Positions 1 to 6,212 of a stretch of DNA of 25,153 nucleotides are shown piece by piece. The DNA is taken from NCBI GenBank assembly GCA_044361365.1, contig JBIKIW010000021.1, positions 1 through 25,153 of the forward strand, written 5' to 3'. The notes below the pieces were generated by a model. It was given only the letters and a program-made list of their open reading frames with translations. It was not told where the DNA came from and ran no database searches. Every line of letters starts with the position of its first letter. Within the stretch, counting starts at the first letter, position 1. Both the position numbers and the translations under genes were made by a program. This stretch comes from JBIKIW01 sp044361365 (GTDB lineage: Bacteria > Patescibacteriota > JACMRA01).

Positions 1-6
1 AAATTT

Positions 7-1566
7 TTAGCTTGCCCATCTGCCTCGATATTGCAAACTTTCAGCAAGATGTTTGACTGCGATTTTGTCTTGGTTATCGAGGTCGGCGATGGTTCTGGAA
101 AGTTTTAGGATTCGCATGTAGCCTCTGGCACTGAGTTTGAATTTATCGATGGCTTGGGAGAGAAGTTTTTGGCTGGCTTCGTCTAGTTCGCAGTACTTTT
201 CTATCATTGGTAGGTTCATTTCGCTGTTGGTTTGGATGCCTGTTCCCTTAAATCTTGTCGTTTGAATTTTTCTTGCCGCTTGCACTCTTTTGGCTACAAC
301 TGCCGAAGTTTCACCCAATTCTTTGCTTTGGAGTTCGTCTTTTTTGGGCCTGTTTACTTCTACATGCAGGTCTATTCTATCGACAATTGGACCGCTAAAT
401 TTGGCTTGGTAGCGAAGGATTGAGGCTTTATTTTGAGGTCTTGCCATAGCGTCGGGGTCATCAGGATCGAAACCACTTGGGGTAGGGTTGGCGGCAGCTA
501 AAAGGTAAAACCTAGATGGGTATTCCACACTTCCACTGGCTCGTGAGATTGTCACAGTTCCATCTTCCAAAGGTTGTCTTAAAGCCTCGATGGATTCACG
601 GCTAAATTCCGGAAATTCGTCCAAAAACAAAACCCCACGGTGAGCGAGAGAAATTTCTCCTGGCCTGAGTTTGCTTCCACCTCCGACAAGAGCAATATGA
701 GAACTGGAGTGATGGGGACTTCGAAACGGTCTTTTGAACAAAATCTCCCCGTCGTTTAGTAGTCCTGCTACCGAATAAATTTGAGTAACTTCCAAAATTT
801 CCTCCTCAGTCATGGTTGGTAAAATGGTGGGGTAACTTCTAGCTAAAAGGGTTTTTCCGCTTCCGGGTTGCCCAATAAACATCACATTGTGTCCACCGCT
901 GGCAGCAATTTCTAAGGCTCGTTTGGCGACTTCTTGACCTCGTACGTAGGCTAAATCGTTGGGTAAAAGCTCATTAGGATTTTCTAAATTTTGCAAAAAT
1001 GCTGGTTTGTTACTGAGGCTTTGCAGGTCGATTGGTTCTAGTGGCAGGATCGGTTTTTGCTGATTTAGGTGGCCTATAAGCTGGCGTAAATTTTCTACTG
1101 GAAAGACGTTGATTCCTCGTACCAAAGCTGCTTCTTTTCCGTTATCTTTGGGGATAAAAATATTTTTAAATCCGTTGTTTTTTGCCCACAAACAAATTGT
1201 AAGAACTCCCGAAACTGGTCGTAGAGTTCCATCTAGTGACAATTCTCCCAAAAATAAATCGGTGTTTTCTGGTGGCTTTCTAAGCATTCCAATCAGGTTC
1301 AAAATTCCCACACTAATAGGTAAATCAAATCCAGAACCAACTTTAATCACATCGGCTGGAGCTAGGTTGATGGTGATTTTCCCAAGTGGAAATTCAAAGC
1401 CACTTTGTTTGATCGCAGAGCGGATTCTTTCCCGACTTTCTTGTACGGCTTTGTCTGGAAGTCCTACAATTATTATACCAGGAAGGGCAGGGCTGAGGTC
1501 GATTTCACACTCGATTTTTTGAGCTTTTAGACCAATGTTTGTAGCGGTTATGGTTTTGGTGATCAT
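7..1566 (-). CDS. comM: YifB/ComM-family Mg-chelatase-like AAA+ ATPase
   Basis: 519 residues, the normal length for the family. An N-terminal ChlI-like domain (about 1-170) contains the hallmark LSPALPGIIIVGLPDKAVQE and INLAPAD stretches. It is followed by an AAA+ domain with Walker A GQPGSGKT (232-239), Walker B VLFLDE (312-317) and the family segment FRSPHHSSSH (281-290), then a C-terminal Mg_chelatase_C region ending in the usual RGRWAS-like tail. In naturally competent bacteria ComM is a hexameric helicase promoting branch migration during integration of transformed DNA; that role here is transferred by family. The sensor region reads AAANPTPSGFDPDDPDA, without the CPCG...CRC cysteines many homologues carry. 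The gene is transcribed away from the HEPN/MNT genes, and its ATG at 1566 lacks a visible ribosome binding site. Confidence 0.93.
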   Translation of the reverse strand: MITKTITATNIGLKAQKIECEIDLSPALPGIIIVGLPDKAVQESRERIRSAIKQSGFEFPLGKITINLAPADVIKVGSGFDLPISVGILNLIGMLRKPPENTDLFLGELSLDGTLRPVSGVLTICLWAKNNGFKNIFIPKDNGKEAALVRGINVFPVENLRQLIGHLNQQKPILPLEPIDLQSLSNKPAFLQNLENPNELLPNDLAYVRGQEVAKRALEIAASGGHNVMFIGQPGSGKTLLARSYPTILPTMTEEEILEVTQIYSVAGLLNDGEILFKRPFRSPHHSSSHIALVGGGSKLRPGEISLAHRGVLFLDEFPEFSRESIEALRQPLEDGTVTISRASGSVEYPSRFYLLAAANPTPSGFDPDDPDAMARPQNKASILRYQAKFSGPIVDRIDLHVEVNRPKKDELQSKELGETSAVVAKRVQAARKIQTTRFKGTGIQTNSEMNLPMIEKYCELDEASQKLLSQAIDKFKLSARGYMRILKLSRTIADLDNQDKIAVKHLAESLQYRGRWAS

Positions 1567-1629
1567 GCACTTTTCGTCATTCTCAAAATCTTTTTGGTCA
1601 AGTCTAACTTTATTTGTAATAATATTTGT

Positions 1630-1658
1630 TTAGAACTAGAAGCCTAGAGTGCTACAAT
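1630..1658 (+). promoter_or_regulatory. Putative promoter of the HEPN/MNT pair
   Basis: TTAGAA (1630-1635), a 17-bp spacer and an extended -10 TGCTACAAT (TACAAT at 1653-1658). The predicted start near 1665 leaves a leader of about 100 nt before the HEPN ATG. The -35 is poor; the -10 carries the call. Confidence 0.35.
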
Positions 1659-1763
1659 CCTTTAACTACAAGATAAATTTATATTAGATATGCGAGCAAA
1701 TACATTACTTAAATCTGGTCTAAATCTTTACAACAAAATTTTAAATTATCAGTCTAATTTGGT

Positions 1764-2159
1764 ATGCAACCGATCGTTATTTCTCCACTTGAAAATGCCA
1801 CTGGGAGACTACAAGAAATTTTGAAATTACCAGTAGATGATGTAGTTCGTGACGCTACTGTGCAGAGGTTTGAATATACTTTTGAGCTTGGTGTGAAATT
1901 GATCAAGAGGTTTTTGAAAGAAGTGTATAATTTGGATGAGGATTTCTATTTGGATATGCTAAAAAGTGCTGTTAAATACGAACTAATAAGCAACATCGAA
2001 CTATGGAAACAGTTTAAACTTACCAGAAATTACACCTCTCACAATTACTCTGAAAATGGGGCAAATTATTCCTACAATCAGGCAGCTTTGTTTTTACCAG
2101 AAATACAAAAAACGATTTTAAAAATGCAAGAACTAAATCAAAAAATTCAAAATGGCTGA
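1764..2159 (+). CDS. HEPN-domain toxin of a HEPN/MNT system (HI0074/HepT-like)
   Basis: 131-residue all-helical protein of the nucleotidyltransferase substrate-binding (HI0074) family, recognised from SPLENATGRL near the N-terminus and the RDATVQRFEYTFEL stretch (29-42). The RX4HXY active-site motif of HepT RNases is intact as RNYTSHNY (R88, H93, Y95). In characterised systems HepT cleaves RNA and is silenced when its MNT partner adds AMP to the motif tyrosine; Y95 is in the matching place. The last 8 bases overlap the next gene (ATGGCTGA), so the two are translationally coupled. Cognate toxin-antitoxin function is a family inference. The neighbouring decayed gene suggests an accessory locus. 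Confidence 0.88.
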   Translation: MQPIVISPLENATGRLQEILKLPVDDVVRDATVQRFEYTFELGVKLIKRFLKEVYNLDEDFYLDMLKSAVKYELISNIELWKQFKLTRNYTSHNYSENGANYSYNQAALFLPEIQKTILKMQELNQKIQNG

Positions 2160-2454
2160 TACATATTTCCCGCCGATAGCCCTTACAAAATATCAAATAA
2201 GTTTGATCAAAAAAGTCGTTGCTGAAAAATTACCCAACGCCAAAGTTTTTTTGTTTGGTTCTCGGATAAATAAAACTGCCAAAAAATATTCTGACATAGA
2301 TATTGCGATTGAAAGCGAGGCTGAATTTGATCCAAAACTTATTTTTGAAATTCATGAAAAATTGTCAGACTCTTTCGATTTTAAAGTTGATTTGGTTGAT
2401 CTAAACAAGGTCTCTGAGGAGTTTAGAAAAGTAGTGGATTTTAAAGCTGTTTGA
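2152..2454 (+). CDS. MNT-domain nucleotidyltransferase antitoxin (MntA-like)
   Basis: 100-residue minimal nucleotidyltransferase of the Pol-beta fold. The catalytic GSX10DXD motif is intact: GS at 36-37 (LFGSR) and SDIDIAIE with D48 and D50, and a third acidic strand FKVDLVDL (D80 or D83). By analogy with MntA it would transfer AMP to the tyrosine of the upstream HEPN protein and neutralise it. The start codon lies inside the HEPN stop region (8-nt overlap). The 3' end overlaps by 14 nt the 3' end of the broken gene on the opposite strand. All catalytic residues are present, so the pair looks functional. Confidence 0.9.
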   Translation: MADTYFPPIALTKYQISLIKKVVAEKLPNAKVFLFGSRINKTAKKYSDIDIAIESEAEFDPKLIFEIHEKLSDSFDFKVDLVDLNKVSEEFRKVVDFKAV

Positions 2455-3027
2455 TGAATTGATTTTCTAGCAATACTTTTAAATCTTTATGAAGGTATGT
2501 TGCGACACGTTGTTCTAAGGATGTGTAAAAATTAAATTCATCTTTCAAGCAATCCATAAAAGGTATGCCGATATTCGGTACTTCCTTTAAAGCATTAGCA
2601 ATTTCTTCCTTAATTATAGATTTTTGCTTATTAGAAACCTCAGAATCATCATAACTGTTAACTTTAAAATATCCAAAATTTTGAACTCCTGAAAAGATAT
2701 TACTGTAACCTTCTCTAGCTTGAATGTTTAAAATAATTTTAACTTTGAATTTTTTAAAATATTCATCTAAAACATACTCATAGGATAAATAAAATTAATG
2801 AGGTTACATTCCGGAGCGGCTGACAACTTTTCAAATTTTTTAGTTAAACCGTGTTGAGGCTCTAGCCCTCGTAAGGCGGCTAATCCGATTTCTTGTTGAG
2901 AAATATTATTTTCAGTAAAGTAATCTTTAAACTCTGAATCAAAAAGATTATTAGTAACAGTTTGGACTAAGATTAGGTTTTCAACGACCTGTAATTAGCT
3001 TATCGCTGGTTTACAGTTTTCCGACAT
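2441..3027 (-). pseudogene. Decayed gene of unknown function (one in-frame stop, one frameshift)
   Basis: This 600-base stretch has no intact long ORF, but the minus strand keeps clear coding texture. An ATG at 3027 opens MSENCKPAIS, then an in-frame TAA (2997-2995). The same frame continues LQVVENLILVQTVTNN... to LINFIYP and stops at TAG (2769-2767). The adjacent frame carries on from about 2790 as LSYEYVLDEYFKKFKVKIIL... through SLEQRVATYLHKDLKVLL to a TAA at 2443-2441. Joining the two frames by one -1 shift gives about 195 codons. I do not recognise the family. Either it is a pseudogene with two lesions, or an assembly error accounts for the shift, which lies near an A/T run. The tail overlaps the end of the MNT gene, so the two are convergent. 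Confidence 0.6.
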
Positions 3028-3054
3028 AAAATATATTTGGTTTGGTTTAAAAAA

Positions 3055-4338
3055 TTACTCATACTTCAAAGCTTCGGTAGGCTCGATGTTGGATGCTCTG
3101 ATAGCTGGAATAATTCCGGCAATAAATGTGATAAAACTTATGGAGAAAATCACGATCAAAATATTACCTAAACTGACCCCAAAAACATCTCCACTTTCAA
3201 ACCCAAATAGTTTTGCACTTTTAGCAATTTGATTGATCGCAAAGCTAAGAAAGGTTGTGACTGTAATTCCAATTACCGAACTCCAAAATCCAATCAAAGT
3301 TGCCTCTACGGCAAACAGTCCAAAAACTCCTTTTTTGCTCATACCCAAAGCTCGCATTAATCCTATCTCTTTGGTTCGTTCCAGTGAAGCTGTAAAAAGT
3401 GTATTTATTACTCCAAAAAATCCTGTTACTAGTCCAATCATAGCAAACATTCCAAGTCCAAATTGCATGGTGGATAAAACTGATTCCAAGCTCTTTTTGG
3501 CGGTATCGTTGGTCATAATTCCTAGGTCTAGTTTTTCGATGTTTTGTTTCATATCTTTAACTTCACTTTCGTTTAAATCATCATTGTAAATCACAGTCAG
3601 AGAAGTGTAGCCCAAATTTTTGTCTTTTTCAGTTTCAATTACTGTTTGGTCATAAATTCCTTGGATCATTTTTTCGGGTAAAATATTTGTGGAATTGTAA
3701 AAAATTGAATTACGTAAAATTCCTAAAACTGTTACTTTTTTGGTGTAATTTCCACCAGCATCTTTTCTAAAATTAAGGGCAAGTTCTTTATTTAAAATAT
3801 CTTTCGGTTCATCATAGCCAAGTTTTTGAGCTACTTCGTAAGACAGCAAAATGTTTTGATTATCGTCAGATTTTGGTGTTTGACCAGCATAAAGTGGGAA
3901 TTCGTTTTTTGGATAAATTGTGTCTGTATAGGAAAAGATTTTTTTGGAATTTTGGGTCTCAGCATAAAGATAAGTTACTTTGGTGTGGAGTGATTTTTCT
4001 ACCCGACTAACACCTTTAATCTTTTTCAAATTTTCAATATCTTTATCAGTTAGATTTCGCCCAAAGAAACCACCTTCTAAACCCTCTTGATATTCTTTGA
4101 CAGCACTAAGGTTGGCTTGTACAGCACCTTCTGTACCTTTGGGAACTACCTTAAAACTCCCAACTTCTTTACCACCTTCGGTTTGGTTGTTTATCCAGGT
4201 TTGAAAACCACTGCTAATTACTAAAATTAGAGACAAAGTAATCGCTCCAATTGTGATTGATAAAATTGTTAAAAAAGTACGGAATTTAGTTCGTAAAAGG
4301 TTTGAGTTGGCTTTTTTGAGAGTTGTGAGAAAAGTCAT
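3055..4338 (-). CDS. MacB/FtsX-family ABC transporter permease
   Basis: 427 residues with MacB topology: one N-terminal membrane helix (about 21-45), a large extracytoplasmic MacB_PCD-type domain (about 50-285), then three membrane helices (about 291-314, 340-368, 389-411). The FtsX-domain signature ASLERTKEIGLMRALGMSK (318-335) and the C-terminal IPAIRASNIEPTEALKYE (410-427) are typical. It pairs with the ATPase encoded upstream; MacB-type systems work as mechanotransmitters or exporters of peptides, antibiotics or lipoproteins, and the substrate here is unknown. The gene lies last in the PadR-ATPase-small peptide-permease run, 27 nt after the small gene. Confidence 0.88.
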   Translation of the reverse strand: MTFLTTLKKANSNLLRTKFRTFLTILSITIGAITLSLILVISSGFQTWINNQTEGGKEVGSFKVVPKGTEGAVQANLSAVKEYQEGLEGGFFGRNLTDKDIENLKKIKGVSRVEKSLHTKVTYLYAETQNSKKIFSYTDTIYPKNEFPLYAGQTPKSDDNQNILLSYEVAQKLGYDEPKDILNKELALNFRKDAGGNYTKKVTVLGILRNSIFYNSTNILPEKMIQGIYDQTVIETEKDKNLGYTSLTVIYNDDLNESEVKDMKQNIEKLDLGIMTNDTAKKSLESVLSTMQFGLGMFAMIGLVTGFFGVINTLFTASLERTKEIGLMRALGMSKKGVFGLFAVEATLIGFWSSVIGITVTTFLSFAINQIAKSAKLFGFESGDVFGVSLGNILIVIFSISFITFIAGIIPAIRASNIEPTEALKYE

Positions 4339-4365
4339 AAGAAATTAATTGTGAGTTTGTAGTTG

Positions 4366-4545
4366 TTAGTTTTTAAGATTTTTTGTTTTTTTAGATTGAT
4401 TTGAATTGGTGTAATCAGGAGTATCATATGGATAAACATCACCATTAAAAGCAGCTAGTTTGGAAATCAATAAACCTACTGAAATTGATAAAATAGATGG
4501 TAATATTTTACCTTTAAAATACTGAAATTTGCTAATTTTTTTCAT
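4366..4545 (-). CDS. Small secreted or membrane-anchored protein in the ABC operon
   Basis: A 59-residue ORF in the gap between ATPase and permease, same strand as both. It starts at ATG 4545 and ends at TAA 4366. The N-terminus MKKISKFQYFKGK is basic, followed by a hydrophobic segment (about 14-32, ILPSILSISVGLLISKLAA) and a short polar, tyrosine- and proline-rich tail (FNGDVYPYDTPDYTN) ending in lysines and asparagines. This looks like a signal peptide or a single membrane anchor with a short outside tail. The gaps are 65 nt to the ATPase stop and 27 nt to the permease start, which fits an operon member. No family recognised. It could be the exported substrate, a transporter subunit, or a chance ORF; texture and placement favour a real gene. 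Confidence 0.6.
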   Translation of the reverse strand: MKKISKFQYFKGKILPSILSISVGLLISKLAAFNGDVYPYDTPDYTNSNQSKKTKNLKN

Positions 4546-4610
4546 ATTAACTTTTGGTTTTTAAAACACTTTCATTTTTCATAAAAAGTATTATTCATTC
4601 ATTATTATTT

Positions 4611-5294
4611 TTAATTAAAAGTGTCGATGCTTCCAACCTTCCCATCCAAAATATGGATTCCACGATTGCATTTTTCGGCAATTTCTTCGTCGTGTGTTAC
4701 GATCACCAAAGTGGTGCCGAGTTTTTTCTGAATATCAAAAAGAAGTTTAATAATTTGGTTGCTGGTTTGGGAGTCCAGGTTGCCGGTTGGCTCGTCGGCA
4801 AAGATTACTTTTGGTTGATTAATCAGACTTCGAGCGATAGCAACTCGCTGTTTTTGACCACCTGAAAGATTGATTGCCCTTTCATTTAATTTATCACCAA
4901 GCTCAACCATTTCAAGAACTTCGGCGACTCGTTTTTTATCAACTTTGCTAGTTTTACCGGCAATTTCTAGGGGTAAAAAAACATTTTCAAAAACCGTGTT
5001 GTTTGGTTGCAGATGAAAAGATTGAAAAACCAAACCAATATTTTGGCTACGAAACAGAAATGGATCTTTGGAATTTTTGGAAAATAAATTTACACCGTCG
5101 TATAAAACTTCACCTTGATCAGGTCTAAGGAGTCCAGAAATAATGCTTAGTAGGGTAGATTTACCACTGCCAGATTTGCCTAAAATAGCAACACTTTCGG
5201 CTTGATCAATCTCAAAGCTAAGATTGTTTAAAACAGTAGTTTTAGTTTGTTTTCCAAAACTTTTGGAGATGTTTTTGATTTGAATAAAAGACAT
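4611..5294 (-). CDS. ABC transporter ATP-binding protein (LolD/MacB-type)
   Basis: 227 residues with every nucleotide-binding motif intact: Walker A GKSGSGKS (39-46), Q-loop FQSFHLQ (Q91), signature LSGGQKQR (143-150), Walker B VIFADEP (163-169) and switch H201 in VTHDEE. The NLDSQTSNQI D-loop and overall length match the LolD/MacB/FtsE ATPase group that partners with FtsX-like permeases. It energises the permease encoded downstream on the same strand. The PadR gene lies 148 nt upstream with a dyad in between, so the transporter genes may have their own regulated promoter. Confidence 0.93.
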   Translation of the reverse strand: MSFIQIKNISKSFGKQTKTTVLNNLSFEIDQAESVAILGKSGSGKSTLLSIISGLLRPDQGEVLYDGVNLFSKNSKDPFLFRSQNIGLVFQSFHLQPNNTVFENVFLPLEIAGKTSKVDKKRVAEVLEMVELGDKLNERAINLSGGQKQRVAIARSLINQPKVIFADEPTGNLDSQTSNQIIKLLFDIQKKLGTTLVIVTHDEEIAEKCNRGIHILDGKVGSIDTFN

Positions 5295-5407
5295 AATGTT
5301 GTTGAGTATTAAATGTTTTTAGTTAAAAAATAATAATGAATAAATAATAATTTCTTATGAGAATTGAAAATATTCTAAAGCAAATTACTGTGTAAAAAGA
5401 TTTAAAA

Positions 5408-5423
5408 AGTATTTTGAAATACT
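5408..5423. promoter_or_regulatory. Candidate PadR operator upstream of the ABC ATPase gene
   Basis: Inverted repeat AGTATTTTGAAATACT: 7-bp arms and a 2-nt centre. It lies between the PadR stop codon and the ATPase start, about 114 nt before the latter. Its outline AGTA-N8-TACT resembles the AGTA-N7-TACT dyad in front of the PadR gene, suggesting one repressor binds both. Confidence 0.35.
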
Positions 5424-5442
5424 AGCTTTAAACTATTCTAAT

Positions 5443-5757
5443 CTACTTATATTTATCTACAAATTCCTGATAAATGCTCGAGAAAGCTTGCCACTCCTCA
5501 AATTCTTTTTGGAGAATTTCAAAGCCTTTCTGGTTTAGTTTATAGTATTTTCTAACACCTCCTTCGTTGGATTCTTGAAGGTATGTGTCCACCAATTCGT
5601 CATCGGTTAATTTGTATAAAATAGGATAAATCGTGCCTGCTGGTGTGTTGAAAATTTCGCCAACTTGTCGTACCAAATTATAGCCGTAAGAATCCTGACT
5701 TTTTAAAAACAAAAGCACTGCCAAACGCAGAAAGCCCTTTTTGAATTGGGAATTCAT
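5443..5757 (-). CDS. PadR-family transcriptional regulator
   Basis: 104 residues when started at ATG 5757 (MNSQFKKGFLRLAVLLFL). A longer reading to 5832 adds 25 hydrophobic residues foreign to the family and runs through the likely operator, so I reject it. The winged-helix signatures are clear: SYGYNLVRQVGEIF (23-36), PAGTIYPILYKLTDDELV (39-56) and the wing GGVRKYYKLNQKGFEIL (66-82). PadR repressors often control an adjacent multidrug or peptide ABC transporter and their own gene. The short C-terminal helix (about 83-104) would be the dimerisation element, making this a short PadR-s1-like member. First gene of the exporter operon. Confidence 0.88.
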   Translation of the reverse strand: MNSQFKKGFLRLAVLLFLKSQDSYGYNLVRQVGEIFNTPAGTIYPILYKLTDDELVDTYLQESNEGGVRKYYKLNQKGFEILQKEFEEWQAFSSIYQEFVDKYK

Positions 5758-5773
5758 AGATTTTATATTTTTG

Positions 5774-5788
5774 AGTACTCTTAGTACT
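5774..5788. promoter_or_regulatory. Candidate PadR autoregulatory operator
   Basis: Perfect 15-bp dyad AGTACTCTTAGTACT, 16 bp upstream of the PadR start codon. A TATAAA lies between the dyad and the ATG on the coding strand. PadR proteins usually bind dyads overlapping their own promoter; the assignment is positional. Confidence 0.4.
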
Positions 5789-5908
5789 ATGTAAAGCAAA
5801 ATACTAAAGATGTCAAATATTGAAAGTGACAAGCGTTAAAACCACAGTTTAGTAAAAATTTTAGATTAGATTTTAGTGTAATTTTTCTTATTTAATCGGT
5901 TTAAATCG

Positions 5909-5996
5909 TGGCGGAGGATATGAGATTCGAACTCATGAGGGATTGCTCCCAACACGCTTTCCAAGCGTGCGCCATAGACCGCTAGGCGAATCCTCC
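5909..5996 (-). tRNA. tRNA-Ser (anticodon GGA)
   Basis: Class II tRNA read on the minus strand. Acceptor GGAGGAT (5996-5990) pairs with ATCCTCC, followed by discriminator G and an encoded CCA (5911-5909). The anticodon stem CACGC/GCGTG holds the loop TTGGAAA, with anticodon GGA at 5962-5960. A long variable arm (GGGAG...) and a T arm with GTTCGAATC complete it. Reads the UCC and UCU serine codons. Confidence 0.96.
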
Positions 5997-6006
5997 AAGT
6001 CATTTA

Positions 6007-6036
6007 AAAATACCACTAAAGTTTGAAATTTGGCAA
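6007..6036 (-). promoter_or_regulatory. Putative tRNA-Ser promoter
   Basis: On the minus strand, TTGCCA (6036-6031), an 18-bp spacer and TATTTT (6012-6007). The -10 ends 10 bp before the tRNA 5' end, the spacing expected for a short tRNA leader. Confidence 0.4.
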
Positions 6037-6212
6037 GTAGATCGAGTTAATTTAAATCTAATTTTGACTAATATTTGCCAGATACTATAATCACTTTACT
6101 CGAGAAAAAATATCGTTAATTTAAGTTTAAACTAGAAAATTATGTGAATATTTCAAAATCAAATCCTTGACAAACACGCTAAAAAACAGCTTTTTTGAAA
6201 TTAAATACCTAT

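Noticed and set aside
7..1566. Missing cysteines as a sign of a defective ComM
   Set aside because: Other bacterial ComM proteins, including that of E. coli, also lack the CPCG motif, and all ATPase motifs are intact.
1690..1823. Short ORF upstream of the HEPN gene
   Set aside because: About 44 codons in a different frame that overlaps the HEPN start, with no protein-like texture.
5758..5832. Longer PadR N-terminus of 25 residues
   Set aside because: Hydrophobic extension unlike the family, running over the likely operator and promoter.
1567..5996. Genomic island integrated at tRNA-Ser
   Set aside because: The block next to the tRNA is accessory in content, but I found no second copy of the tRNA 3' end and no integrase.
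6167..6195. Promoter for pheT at TTGACA 6167-6172
   Set aside because: No acceptable -10 lies at 15-19 bp spacing.
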